64,000 nucleotides of DNA from Arthrobacter sp. MYb214 (lineage in GTDB: Bacteria > Actinomycetota > Actinomycetes > Actinomycetales > Micrococcaceae). The position numbers were made by a program, and so were the translations under genes. Location of the stretch: assembly GCF_002979865.1 (NCBI RefSeq), contig NZ_PCPZ01000002.1, positions 1-64,000 of the forward strand, written 5' to 3'. Of the stretch, positions 19,526 to 28,168 are shown piece by piece (the first letter of the stretch is position 1; every line of letters starts with the position of its first letter). The notes under the pieces are model-generated. The model was not told the DNA's origin, ran no database searches, and saw only the letters and a list, made by a program, of their open reading frames with translations.

Positions 19526-21064
19526 CTAGTCTTCCGTATCGTCGACTTCCGGTGCTTTCGGTTCGCGCAGCGGCACGTAGGGCATGGAGATGGACATCGT
19601 GGCGCCACCGCCAGGGGTATCTGCCAACGCCACCGAACCTCCGTGCTGCTGGACGATGGCCGCAACAATGGCCAAGCCCAGGCCGGAACCGCCGGTCTCG
19701 CGTTGGCGCGAGCTATCGGAGCGGTAGAAGCGTTCAAAAATGCGCTTGGAATCCTCGGCCGGGATGCCCGGGCCGTGGTCGCGGATTTCAACGACCGCGT
19801 CCAGCGTTCCAGCCACCAATGAACGCACGCCGACGGCAATTTCCAAGGGGGAACCTTCCGGGGTGTAGCGCAGCGCGTTGGTGAGCAGGTTGGCGATGAT
19901 CTGCCGGATGCGGGCATCATCACCGACGGTGCTCGCTGGGCTGGGGCGTTCGGACACGAGCCCCACAAGTTTGACGGTACGGTCCGGTGCACGGACCTTG
20001 GTGTCTTCCACCGCGTCCTGGCCCAGGACCAGCAAATCCACTGGCTGCTTTTCCATGGGGCGTTGCTCGTCCAGGCGGGCGAGCATCAAGAGGTCCTCAA
20101 CCAGGCGGGCCATGCGCTTGGATTCGCTTTCGATGCGGCCCATCGCCGAGTCCATGGCCTCCGGATCCGCCAGCCCGCCGTAGCGGTAGAACTCCGAATA
20201 GCCCTGGATGGTGACCAGCGGGGTACGCAGCTCATGCGAGGCGTCCTGGATAAAGCGGCGCATCTTCTGTTCGGAAGCCTCGCGGTCGTTGAACGCCTTT
20301 TCAATTTGGGCCAGCATGGCGTTGAGCGAGCGCGAGAGCCTGCCCACTTCGGTCTCAGCGGGATAGTCCTTCACGCGCTGGGACAGATCGCCATCGGCGA
20401 TCATCGACGCGGTGCGCTCCACATTGATCAGCGGCTTGAGCGAACGCCCGGTGAGCCCGTAGGCGATCATCGACATCAGCAGGGCCGCAAGCGTGCCGGT
20501 GGAGAGCACCAGCACCGCAGTTTGGCTGACGGTACGGTTCACATTATCCAGCGGCATGGACAAGAACAGGTTCAGCTCGCTGCTCTTCAACGGGATCATC
20601 ACCGTACGCCAACCAGCGGAGGTGGGGAAGGCGCCGGGGACCGTGGCAGGGGAGTTCGGGTGGGCTGCCAGCTGCTGGATCTGTTCCATATTAAGCAGCG
20701 GCAGATCCGTGCCGTTGGAAGGACCGACCCGCGAACGCGGCATCACGTAGACGATCTCGCCGTCCTGGTCGCGAATGTCAGCGTAGGCGCTGCTGAGCCC
20801 GAGCAGCGTGGCATCGACATCCAAGGCGTCATGGCTGCCGTTGTCCTCGTTCAAGGAGTAGAGGTAGGCCTTGTTCAGCCCGTAGGCCATCGTCGACTTG
20901 GACACGTTCAGCTGCTTGTCGATCTGGCTGGTCATCGCGATCCTCAGCGTATGCGCCGAACCGATAGCGGTAGCGAAGATCGCGACGATCATCAGTCCAA
21001 ACATGACCGCGACCAGTTTGGTCCGCAACGAGGTGCGACGCCACTGGGCTCGAAATGACTTCAT
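19526..21064 (-). CDS. Sensor histidine kinase
   Basis: A 512-aa membrane kinase. Two transmembrane segments (about 18-38 and 182-203) bracket an extracytoplasmic sensor region; HAMP follows (about 204-257). The HisKA box DASHELRTPL carries the phosphorylated His277, and the ATPase domain has an N box (NLLTNALRY), G1 DHGPGIP and G2 GGSGLGLAIV. It resembles the MtrB/TrcS-type kinases of actinobacteria; the signal is unknown. An acidic tail ends the protein. It follows its response regulator by 52 bp on the same strand. Confidence 0.93.
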   Translation of the reverse strand: MKSFRAQWRRTSLRTKLVAVMFGLMIVAIFATAIGSAHTLRIAMTSQIDKQLNVSKSTMAYGLNKAYLYSLNEDNGSHDALDVDATLLGLSSAYADIRDQDGEIVYVMPRSRVGPSNGTDLPLLNMEQIQQLAAHPNSPATVPGAFPTSAGWRTVMIPLKSSELNLFLSMPLDNVNRTVSQTAVLVLSTGTLAALLMSMIAYGLTGRSLKPLINVERTASMIADGDLSQRVKDYPAETEVGRLSRSLNAMLAQIEKAFNDREASEQKMRRFIQDASHELRTPLVTIQGYSEFYRYGGLADPEAMDSAMGRIESESKRMARLVEDLLMLARLDEQRPMEKQPVDLLVLGQDAVEDTKVRAPDRTVKLVGLVSERPSPASTVGDDARIRQIIANLLTNALRYTPEGSPLEIAVGVRSLVAGTLDAVVEIRDHGPGIPAEDSKRIFERFYRSDSSRQRETGGSGLGLAIVAAIVQQHGGSVALADTPGGGATMSISMPYVPLREPKAPEVDDTED

Positions 21065-21116
21065 ATGCTGACTTTACAAGGCCTTCAATTATTGGCGCGG
21101 ACCGTTACGTGTGCCG

Positions 21117-21824
21117 TTAGCGGCGGTCTGGGGTGCGCATCAGGTAGCCCACGCCGCGCTTGGTCTGGATCAGTGCAGGCCATTCCGGGCGGTCCACCTT
21201 GCGACGCAGGTAGGAAATGTAGGATTCCACGATCGAGGCATCGCCGTTGAAGTCGTATTCCCAGACATGGTCCAAGATCTGCGACTTGGACAGTACGCGG
21301 TTCGGGTTCATCATCAGGTAGCGCAGCAGCTTGAACTCGGTGGGGGACAGGTCAATGATCTCCCCGGCACGGCGCACCTCGTGGGCGTCGTCATCCAGCT
21401 CAAGGTCGGCCACGATGATGGTCGCGTTCTCGTCCTCGCCATTGGCGGTACGGCGCAGGACGGCACGGATGCGGGCGACGACTTCATCCAGGCTGAATGG
21501 CTTGGTGACGTAGTCGTCGCCGCCGACGGTCAAGCCGGTGACCTTGTCGCTGGTGTCGTCGCGCGCGGTCAGGAACAGCACCGGGAAGTGGCGGCCAGCG
21601 GCGCGCAGTTTACGGGTGATGGTGAAACCGTCCATGTCCGGAAGCATGACGTCCAGGACGGCCAGGTCCGGTTCTTCGGCTTCAACGGCTGCGAGGGCTT
21701 CGCGTCCGTTGGCAGCAGCGACAACTTCGAAGCCTGCAAAGCGCAGGGAAGTGGAGAGCAGTTCGCGGATATTCGGCTCGTCATCGACAACGAGAAGTTT
21801 TGCCTCAGCAGTTTTTGGACTCAT
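21117..21824 (-). CDS. OmpR/PhoB-type response regulator
   Basis: A 235-aa transcription factor. The receiver domain (about 9-122) has Asp14-Asp15, the phospho-acceptor Asp58 (LAVLDVMLPD), Thr86 and Lys108. The C-terminal winged helix (about 135-230) contains LSPTEFKLLRYLM and ILDHVWEYDFNGDASIVESYISYLRRKVD. It partners with the downstream kinase. No Shine-Dalgarno sequence precedes the ATG; a CACACT box ends 7 bp upstream, so the mRNA may be leaderless. Confidence 0.94.
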   Translation of the reverse strand: MSPKTAEAKLLVVDDEPNIRELLSTSLRFAGFEVVAAANGREALAAVEAEEPDLAVLDVMLPDMDGFTITRKLRAAGRHFPVLFLTARDDTSDKVTGLTVGGDDYVTKPFSLDEVVARIRAVLRRTANGEDENATIIVADLELDDDAHEVRRAGEIIDLSPTEFKLLRYLMMNPNRVLSKSQILDHVWEYDFNGDASIVESYISYLRRKVDRPEWPALIQTKRGVGYLMRTPDRR

Positions 21825-21882
21825 GAATTACAGTGTGCCGAAGAAGTCTGGGAGTCCGCTGAGTGAATGCTGAAGCGAGTGG

Positions 21883-22101
21883 CTAGCTTTTTCGGCGCCT
21901 GGCGACGTTTCCGAAGACCACGATGGCGGCCAGGATGAATGCCGTTGGCAAGCCCAAGCGCGCAAAGAGCATCAGCAGCGGCGGGATGGCCATCTCCTGG
22001 AAGTAGAAGACGAGGGTTCCGACCAGCGCCAAGGCGGAAAGGATGGCGATGATGATCGCCAATCGGGAAAGTGCAGTCATGGTTTTGGATGAATCGCTCA
22101 C
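21883..22101 (-). CDS. Small membrane protein, two transmembrane segments
   Basis: About 72 residues with two hydrophobic helices (roughly residues 13-32 and 41-63) and a basic RRRKS tail. I do not recognise a named family; it looks like the short membrane proteins common in Micrococcaceae. The start is uncertain: a GTG at 22101 was chosen, with an ATG at 22080 and a GTG at 22173 as alternatives, none with a good ribosome site. It lies upstream of the response regulator, 58 bp away, on the same strand. Confidence 0.6.
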   Translation of the reverse strand: MSDSSKTMTALSRLAIIIAILSALALVGTLVFYFQEMAIPPLLMLFARLGLPTAFILAAIVVFGNVARRRKS

Positions 22102-22355
22102 GCTACCAAGTTTAGCCCCGGAGCCATGGGCGACAGGCGGAATGCGAAGATTGCCGGGCAAAGATGAATTCACCGCACGAGAGATGACATAATCTTAGAT
22201 AAAGGACTTGAAGCGATCCAGCAGATTGAGCACCCGGCAAGAAGCAGAGAAGAATTCCGGCAGTGGCTCCGCTGGATCGCACATATGAATATGCATGGCG
22301 CTGAGCAGGCCTCGGCTATGCAGCTTAGCTACAAGAACGAACGAGGTAAATGATC

Positions 22356-22739
22356 ATGCCTAGCGGCAAGGTTAAGTGGTACGAAAAGGCCAAGGGCTTC
22401 GGCTTCATCACCGCCGAAGATGGCAAAGAGATCTACGTCAATGCCGCGGCATTGCCCGAAGGCGTGCATGACCTGCGCCCCGGAACCCGCCTGGAATTCG
22501 GCGTTGCCGAAGGCCGCCGCGGCCCACAGGCACTGAGCCTGCGCTTGCTCGAAGCCGCCCCATCGGTCGCACGTGCCAAGCGCAAGAAGCCCGAAGACGA
22601 GGCAGTGCTGATCGAAGATCTTATTAAGCTGCTCGACAACGTTTCCAATAGCTTGCGCAATGGGCGTTATCCTGAACAGGCATATGGCAAGAAGGTTGCT
22701 ACTGTACTTCGTGCGGTAGCCGACGATCTGGACGCATAA
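22356..22739 (+). CDS. Cold-shock domain protein with C-terminal extension
   Basis: The 127-aa protein has an N-terminal cold-shock domain (about residues 1-66) with the RNP1-like KGFGFITAEDG and RNP2-like IYVNAAAL motifs that bind single-stranded nucleic acid. About 60 extra residues follow, with a basic linker (ARAKRKKPED) and a predicted helix. Ordinary CspA proteins are about 67 aa, so this is the longer actinobacterial type. GAGG lies 9 bp before ATG 22356; the ATG at 22350 is too close to it. It is followed 3 bp later by the DUF3027 gene. Confidence 0.9.
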   Translation: MPSGKVKWYEKAKGFGFITAEDGKEIYVNAAALPEGVHDLRPGTRLEFGVAEGRRGPQALSLRLLEAAPSVARAKRKKPEDEAVLIEDLIKLLDNVSNSLRNGRYPEQAYGKKVATVLRAVADDLDA

Positions 22740-22742
22740 ATA

Positions 22743-23351
22743 ATGGCCCGTAAACCCAAGTTGGACACCATCCTCGCCGAGGCAGTGGATACTGCTCGCG
22801 GTGCGCTCGCAGAAATTGCCGGTGCGTCAGAAATCGGCGAACACCTAGGCGTCACGGCGGAAGGTGAGCGACTTGTCACCCATCGTTTTGCCTCCCATAA
22901 GTCGGGATATCAAGGATGGACCTGGTTCGCCACGCTTGCGCGGGTTTCACGGGCAAAATCCAAGGACCTGACGGTTTGCGAAGTAGGCATTATTGCAGGG
23001 GAGCAGTCATTGCTCGCTCCGGCATGGGTGCCATGGGCCGACCGCCTGGCAAAGGAAGAGATTGAAGCGGCCAAGGCCGCCGAAGCCGCAGAGGACTTGG
23101 CCGGGACCGGCGGGGAAGCCGACGGTCCTGAAGCCACGGAGCCAGCGAAGGAGCAGGATCCATCGGATCCAGGCGCCGAGGCCCAGGATCCGCAGACCGA
23201 AGTCGAAGCGGACGGCGCCGAAAATGACGATGACGCTGTGCAGCAGCATAAGTCGCCGGCACGTCGCCAGGTACGCCGCCGTCGCACGGCGCAGCGCACC
23301 GCAGCCCGTCGCCGGGCAGCGCAGCGTAATCGCACGCGCAAGGAAAACTAG
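22743..23351 (+). CDS. DUF3027 domain-containing protein
   Basis: A 202-aa protein whose first ~105 residues match DUF3027 (KLDTILAEAVDTARGALAEIA, FASHKSGYQGWTWFATLARV, LLAPAWVPWADRL). The rest is low complexity: an acidic Glu/Ala stretch, then an Arg/Ala-rich tail likely to bind nucleic acid. The function is unknown. Only 3 bp separate it from the cold-shock gene, so translation is probably coupled, and a shared role with nucleic acid is plausible. Confidence 0.85.
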   Translation: MARKPKLDTILAEAVDTARGALAEIAGASEIGEHLGVTAEGERLVTHRFASHKSGYQGWTWFATLARVSRAKSKDLTVCEVGIIAGEQSLLAPAWVPWADRLAKEEIEAAKAAEAAEDLAGTGGEADGPEATEPAKEQDPSDPGAEAQDPQTEVEADGAENDDDAVQQHKSPARRQVRRRRTAQRTAARRRAAQRNRTRKEN

Positions 23352-23364
23352 GCAATAGCGGCAG

Positions 23365-23405
23365 AGACCTTCGCACAACGATGATGAATCGTTGTGCGAA
23401 GGTCT
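23365..23405. terminator. Bidirectional terminator between DUF3027 and serC
   Basis: A perfect 18-bp stem (23365-23382 with 23388-23405) with a 5-nt loop lies between two convergent genes. T-rich sequence follows on the plus strand. Confidence 0.85.
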
Positions 23406-23425
23406 TTGGCTTTAATCGAGGGTTC

Positions 23426-24547
23426 TTAGAGCTGCTCGATCACGTAGTCGATGCACTTGAGCAGTGCTTCGACGTCGCTTGGCTCGATCGCAACGAAGGT
23501 GGCGATCCGCAGCTGGTTGCGGCCCAGCTTGCGGTATGGTTCCACGTCGACAACGCCGTTAGCGCGCAGTGCCTTGGCAATTGCCGAGGCATCGACCGAG
23601 TCATCGAAGTCAATGGTGGAGATGACGTTCGAGCGGTGCGCTGGGTCGGCCACATAAGGGGAAGCGATTTCGGAAGCCTCGGCCCAAGCCCGGATCATCC
23701 CTGCGGACTGTGCCGTGCGCGCTGCCGCCCACTTCAGGCCGCCGTTGGCATTGATCCACTTGATCTGCGCATCCAGGCCCACAAGAGTGGTCAGCGATGG
23801 CGTGTTGTAGGTCTGGTTCTTCAAGGAGTTATCCAGCGCGGTCGCCAGGTTCAAGAAGTCGGGGATCCAGCGGTCGGTTGCTGCAATTTCCTCGATGCGG
23901 GCAATCGCGGCGGGAGAAACGAAAGCCAGCCACAGGCCGCCGTCGGAAGCGAAGTTCTTCTGCGGAGCGAAGTAGTACACGTCGGTCTCGGACAGATCCA
24001 CGTCCAGGCCTCCGGCGGCGCTGGTGGCGTCAATGACTACCAGTGCATCGTCGTTGGCGCCAGCAACGCGCTTGATCGGCGCCGCGGCACCGGTTGAGGT
24101 CTCATTGTGCGGCCACGCGTAGAGGTCTACGTCGGCTTCGGCTACGGGTTCAGGTACGGTGCCCGGCTCGCCGACAATGATGGAGGAAGGTTCCAGGAAT
24201 GGAGCCTTGTCGGTGGCTTTGGCGAACTTCGAGCCGAATTCGCCGAAGGACAGGTGCTGCGCCTTGGAACGGACCAGGCTGAATGCAGCGGCATCCCAGA
24301 ACGCGGTGGATCCACCCACGCCGAGAAGAACTTCGTAACCCTCTGGTGCGTTGAACATTTCCTTCAGGCCGTCCTGAACCGAAGCTACGAGGTTCTTGAC
24401 CGGAGCCTGGCGGTGGGAGGTGCCCAGCAGTTCGGCGCCGGCATCGACGATGGCCTGGATCTGTTCCGCGCGAACCTTGGAAGGTCCTGCACCGAATCGA
24501 CCATCGGCGGGCAGAAGGTTTTCTGGAATGTTGATATCCGTGCTCAT
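23426..24547 (-). CDS. serC: Phosphoserine transaminase
   Basis: A 373-aa PLP-dependent class V aminotransferase that converts 3-phosphohydroxypyruvate and glutamate to phosphoserine, the second step of serine synthesis (also used in pyridoxine synthesis in some bacteria). GAGPSKVR, LLGTSHRQAPVKNLV and VVIDATSAAGG are visible, and YYFAPQKNFASDGG holds the PLP lysine. It belongs to the actinobacterial/archaeal-type branch. AGAGGAG precedes the ATG at 24547; the open frame runs 63 codons further without a ribosome site. It diverges from the DtxR-type gene. Confidence 0.95.
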   Translation of the reverse strand: MSTDINIPENLLPADGRFGAGPSKVRAEQIQAIVDAGAELLGTSHRQAPVKNLVASVQDGLKEMFNAPEGYEVLLGVGGSTAFWDAAAFSLVRSKAQHLSFGEFGSKFAKATDKAPFLEPSSIIVGEPGTVPEPVAEADVDLYAWPHNETSTGAAAPIKRVAGANDDALVVIDATSAAGGLDVDLSETDVYYFAPQKNFASDGGLWLAFVSPAAIARIEEIAATDRWIPDFLNLATALDNSLKNQTYNTPSLTTLVGLDAQIKWINANGGLKWAAARTAQSAGMIRAWAEASEIASPYVADPAHRSNVISTIDFDDSVDASAIAKALRANGVVDVEPYRKLGRNQLRIATFVAIEPSDVEALLKCIDYVIEQL

Positions 24548-24807
24548 CGCGCTCCTCTTGTAGCGATAGATTGAAGTGCCATAACGGCCACCATTACCCA
24601 TGGTTTGGAATATTGACAGATAGCCTTGGCGTTTCAATAGATATCTTCGCAAATAGCGGGGTGTCGTGAGAAAAGCGCGTCGGTCGGTTACGCCGAGGGC
24701 TTGGCGGGTTACAGGGCTTTCTGCAGCTCCGACCAAGTAGAGTGGGATATCGACGCCACGTAAATTTCGAGCGAACTTAATTGTTGTGACTTCCAGGAGC
24801 GACTGCC

Positions 24808-25506
24808 GTGTCTGATCTTATCGATACAACCGAGATGTATCTGCGTACCATTCTTGAGCTTCAAGAAGAGGAAATCGTGGCATTGCGCGCCCGAATTGCA
24901 GAGCGTCTTGGCCACTCGGGCCCAACCGTGTCGCAGACGGTTGCTCGCATGGAACGAGACGGCCTGGTTATCGTATCGACCGATCGCCACCTTGCTTTGA
25001 CCGAAAAAGGTCACGAGCTGGCTACGGGCGTGATGCGCAAGCACCGCTTGGCGGAGCGCCTGTTGTCGGACATCATCGGGTTGGACTGGGAGTACGTGCA
25101 CGATGAAGCGTGCCGCTGGGAACACGTGATGAGCGAACGCGTCGAGCGTCGGCTCTTTGATCTTCTGGGCAAGCCAACAGTGTCGCCCTACGGCAACCCA
25201 ATTCCGGGCCTGGAAGTCCTCGGTGGCCCCAATGTGGGCGAAATCTCACATGAAGTAGAGAACTTGGATGATGCTCTGCTGTCCGGAAACATCGGCCCGG
25301 TGGCAATTGAGCGCCTGGCCGAACCTATCCAAACGGACCCAATCCTGCTCGGACAACTGAACGAAGGTGGAATCCGCCCGGGTGCGATTGTCACCTTGGA
25401 GCGCGCCGACGACTACGTTGTAGTGCGCGTGGACGGCATCGAAGGCGCCCTGGAGCTGCCGGTCGAGGTCAGCGCACACGTATTTGTAAAGTCTCAGAAA
25501 AGATAA
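24808..25506 (+). CDS. DtxR/IdeR-type iron-dependent repressor
   Basis: A 232-aa metal-activated regulator, closely resembling DtxR and IdeR. The winged helix DNA-binding domain opens with LIDTTEMYLRTILELQEE and contains GHSGPTVSQTVARMERDGLV. The metal-binding and dimerisation domain has MRKHRLAERLL and HDEACRWEHVMS, with the Cys, His and Glu ligands. A C-terminal SH3-like domain starts near residue 145. With Fe2+ it should repress iron uptake genes. It starts with GTG behind AGGAG. I did not find an obvious 19-bp iron box in the divergent region to serC. Confidence 0.93.
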   Translation: MSDLIDTTEMYLRTILELQEEEIVALRARIAERLGHSGPTVSQTVARMERDGLVIVSTDRHLALTEKGHELATGVMRKHRLAERLLSDIIGLDWEYVHDEACRWEHVMSERVERRLFDLLGKPTVSPYGNPIPGLEVLGGPNVGEISHEVENLDDALLSGNIGPVAIERLAEPIQTDPILLGQLNEGGIRPGAIVTLERADDYVVVRVDGIEGALELPVEVSAHVFVKSQKR

Positions 25507-25605
25507 CGAAATTGTAACTTTCGGCGTTGACAGGTAGCGTTAAGCCTTGGAGCTAGCGATCTAGTTAGCTCTATCCATTTTTGGTGCGACCGCCTAGTGT
25601 TGCCC

Positions 25606-25748
25606 TGCGCCAGAAACGGTCACCAAATCTTGAGGGCAATAACGGGGGACCCACTTTCCGGCGTGCAAACGCCTTGGGGTGAAGTTCTGCGACAAGCAGG
25701 CCGGCTGATTCTCAATAGCCGAACCCGACAGCTAACTTCGTAGGCGCA
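25606..25748 (+). ncRNA. c-di-AMP riboswitch (ydaO-yuaA type), first copy
   Basis: The leader contains the conserved core of the ydaO class: CGGGGGACCC (25643-25652), TTGGGGTGAAG (25674-25684) and CCGAACCCGACAGCTAAC (25719-25736). P1 can form between TGCGCC (25606-25611) and GGCGCA (25743-25748), the same layout as in the crystallised Thermoanaerobacter RNA. It ends 17 bp before the M23 peptidase start. In actinobacteria this class switches off cell-wall hydrolase genes when c-di-AMP is high. A TTGACA at 25527 may belong to its promoter. Confidence 0.88.
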
Positions 25749-25765
25749 ACAGTGAGAGGAATGTT

Positions 25766-26812
25766 TTGGTAGAAACCAAGACTGCGGGACGTCGCCGCGC
25801 TGCCGGCGTCGAAGTAGATGTGATTGCAGAAGTCACCGCTTCGACTGCTGAGCGTAACGGCGGGCGCCGAGCAGCACGTGCCGCTGCCACCGTCCCGATG
25901 ATTGCACCGGTCAAGCCGGTACATGAAGATTTCGTTGGTCGACGATTCGACTCGATGCAGCGCTACGGTGTTGCTCCTAACCAGACCCTGCTGGCCGGCA
26001 AGGATACCGCGAGCAACGTCGTTGCATTGCCAGGAGCTGTTCAAGCCCCTGCCAGCAAGCCTGCCCCGATCGAAGCAGCAGGCAATGTCGAGTTCATTTC
26101 TAGCCTCAAGTCCAAGGTTCAGAAATCCACCCACCGTGGATTCGCCCACAAGGTGGCAGCCGTAGCCGCCGTTTCGGGTTTGGCGCTTGCCGCCGTAACT
26201 CCACAGCTCTCCGGCAGCGCGGAGGAGAACAAGGCCGTTGAGGTCGCAGCTCAGCGCACCGCCACTTCCGCAGTTGTAGATGTAACTGCACCTACCGGCA
26301 ATGCGGAACTGTCCGTGGAGCGTGCAGCTTTGACCTCCGAGCTGAACACCGAAGTTGCCAAGGAAGAGAAGTTCGCCGAGATCATGACCGCTTCGGGCGG
26401 TAGCGTCACGGCCATCAAGGACACCTCGGGATTGCTCGGCGCACCGGTCACCACGAAGCGCATCACCTCCACGTTCGGGCACCGCAAGAATCCAACCGGT
26501 CCAGGTTTCATGATCCACAGCGGCACCGACTACGGTGTGCCAAGCGGTACCAAGGTCTACGCGGCAGCTGACGGTGTTGTGACTGTCTCGGGTTGGGCTG
26601 GGCACTCCGGCAACCGCATCACCCTTGACCACGGCAACGGCCTGGAGACCGGTTACAGCCACAACAGCCAGCTGGTTGTGAAGGTTGGCCAGAAAGTTAA
26701 GCGCGGTGACGTTGTTGCGTTGGCCGGCAGCACTGGCAACTCAACCGGTCCTCACGTGCACTTCGAAGTGATCGTTGACGGTCAGTTCAAAGACCCAGCA
26801 GGTTGGTTATAA
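25766..26812 (+). CDS. M23 family peptidoglycan endopeptidase
   Basis: A 348-aa protein whose C-terminal ~115 residues form an LytM/M23 zinc peptidase domain: His251 and Asp255 in HSGTDYG, and His330-Val-His332 in GPHVHFE. These enzymes cut peptide cross-links in peptidoglycan. A hydrophobic export or anchor segment lies unusually deep, at about residues 127-147, after an Arg/Ala-rich N-terminus of some 125 residues. It starts with TTG behind GAGAGGA; no better downstream start was found. Expression is expected to respond to c-di-AMP through the leader riboswitch. Confidence 0.92.
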   Translation: MVETKTAGRRRAAGVEVDVIAEVTASTAERNGGRRAARAAATVPMIAPVKPVHEDFVGRRFDSMQRYGVAPNQTLLAGKDTASNVVALPGAVQAPASKPAPIEAAGNVEFISSLKSKVQKSTHRGFAHKVAAVAAVSGLALAAVTPQLSGSAEENKAVEVAAQRTATSAVVDVTAPTGNAELSVERAALTSELNTEVAKEEKFAEIMTASGGSVTAIKDTSGLLGAPVTTKRITSTFGHRKNPTGPGFMIHSGTDYGVPSGTKVYAAADGVVTVSGWAGHSGNRITLDHGNGLETGYSHNSQLVVKVGQKVKRGDVVALAGSTGNSTGPHVHFEVIVDGQFKDPAGWL

Positions 26813-26863
26813 CGACGTTCGTCACCATTCCGTGATCAAAACGTGACATTTCAAAAAACTTCC

Positions 26864-26869
26864 TATAGT
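26864..26869 (+). promoter_or_regulatory. Predicted -10 box for the second riboswitch transcript
   Basis: TATAGT lies 7-10 bp before the predicted 5' end of the riboswitch. The -35 region (ACGTGA at 26841, 17 bp upstream) is poor, so the promoter call is tentative. Confidence 0.4.
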
Positions 26870-26876
26870 CTTGTAT

Positions 26877-27092
26877 GCGTGCCATGGGGATCCCTGGGCA
26901 TCATTGCGTGAGAACCGAGCACTGCCAACACGCAATGAGTAGTTATACACAACTCGTACGGCAGTGGCGGGGGAACCAATATCGGGTCGTTAGTTTTGGC
27001 TAACAACCCTAGGGGTGAAGTGGATAGAGAAGGCAACTTCGAATCCACCGAGGTAACTCCACTTCGAACCCGACAGCTTACCTCGTAGGTAT
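26877..27092 (+). ncRNA. c-di-AMP riboswitch (ydaO-yuaA type), second copy
   Basis: The core matches the ydaO class: GCGGGGGAACC (26967-26977), CTAGGGGTGAAG (27009-27020) and TCGAACCCGACAGCTTACC (27064-27082), ending in CTCGTAGGTAT. A long upstream arm carries nested hairpins (ATTGCGTG/CACGCAAT at 26903-26937 and ACTGCC/GGCAGT). The 5' boundary is uncertain; GTGCC at 26879-26883 can pair with GGTAT as P1. It precedes the NlpC/P60 gene by 18 bp. Confidence 0.87.
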
Positions 27093-27109
27093 CAAGGAGA
27101 GGCAATATT

Positions 27110-27937
27110 TTGACCAAGAGTCATGCACGCGGACGTCGCCGCGCCGACGTTCCACGCACCAACTCGCTACAGGCGATTTCGCAGGCCGTAGCATCCAACG
27201 CTGGCTCGGTAGGCCGCCAGGCCGCCGTTGTAGCTGCAGCATCCGGCTTGATCGTCACTCTGGGCGTGCCTGGCCAGGCAACTGCACCACGTGACGTTTC
27301 TGCATCGCCTGTTGACACCATCAATCCAGAGCGTGTTGCAGTCAAGGCAGTAAAGGTAGCTGCTGACAAGAAGGCTGATGTCGCAATCGAGCGCGCCAGC
27401 TTCACCGCTGAAGAGAAGCCAGAGCCTGTTGTCATTGCAGTTTCGAATGACATCACCCCAACTACCCGCAGCAGCAACTCGGGTAACTCTGATTCGATGG
27501 CCCCGATGACTCGTCAGAGCCGTTCGGGTGGACAGGAATCGGCTCCGCAGCAGAAGGCTCAGCCAAAGGCTGAAACTCCTGTTCAGACCTCCAACCTTTC
27601 CGGCATCGCAGGCACCGCTGCCAAGTACGTGGGCGTTCCATACGTATGGGGTGGCAACGGTCCAAGCGGCTGGGATTGCTCCGGCTTCGTCAAGTACGTC
27701 TACGCGCAGCACGGCATCAACATTGCTCGAGGCACCTCGGCCATCCTCGGATCCGGCCAGTTCGTCCGCACCAGCAACCCTAAGCCAGGCGACTTGGTAT
27801 TCCAGAACGGTGGCGGCCACGTCGGCATCTACCTGGGCGGCGGCCAGATGATCGGCGCGCAGAACCCAACCGTGGACACCATGATCCACTCGGTTTCGCG
27901 CAACCCGCTGTACGGCTACTACACCCTAGCTGGCTAA
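27110..27937 (+). CDS. NlpC/P60 (C40) family peptidoglycan hydrolase
   Basis: A 275-aa secreted or anchored protein. A basic N-terminus and a hydrophobic segment (about 36-53) act as export signal. A linker rich in Ser, Gln and Pro follows (about 115-160). The NlpC/P60 domain (about 165-275) carries the catalytic Cys190 in WDCSGFV and His237 in GGHVGIY. Members cleave D-gamma-glutamyl-diaminopimelate or related bonds in cell-wall peptides. It starts with TTG behind AAGGAGAGG. It shares the riboswitch layout and TTG start of the upstream M23 gene. Confidence 0.93.
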   Translation: MTKSHARGRRRADVPRTNSLQAISQAVASNAGSVGRQAAVVAAASGLIVTLGVPGQATAPRDVSASPVDTINPERVAVKAVKVAADKKADVAIERASFTAEEKPEPVVIAVSNDITPTTRSSNSGNSDSMAPMTRQSRSGGQESAPQQKAQPKAETPVQTSNLSGIAGTAAKYVGVPYVWGGNGPSGWDCSGFVKYVYAQHGINIARGTSAILGSGQFVRTSNPKPGDLVFQNGGGHVGIYLGGGQMIGAQNPTVDTMIHSVSRNPLYGYYTLAG

Positions 27938-27951
27938 GCTTCAAAGCTTTT

Positions 27952-27990
27952 CATAGGCCATCGGATGAGAAAGACATCCGATGGCCTATG
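27952..27990 (+). terminator. Terminator of the NlpC/P60 gene
   Basis: A perfect 16-bp stem (CATAGGCCATCGGATG and its complement) closes a 7-nt loop 14 bp after the stop codon. Confidence 0.85.
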
Positions 27991-28168
27991 TTCGTTTAAC
28001 CAGTTGAACTCCGGGCAACAGAACGATGAAAAGAAGACAATTTCTTGGTTAGGTACCCACCAATAATCCGAAGCATCGCATAGGCTAGCGCTTAGAGACA
28101 CTCCGAGCAGAACGCGAGCTCCATCAATGCCAGATGGTGGCCATCGGTTCATGAAGGTAGTACGAGCA

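Noticed and set aside
24548-24807. Iron box for the DtxR-type regulator in the serC-dtxR divergent region
   Set aside because: No convincing 19-bp palindrome of the DtxR/IdeR type was found by eye.
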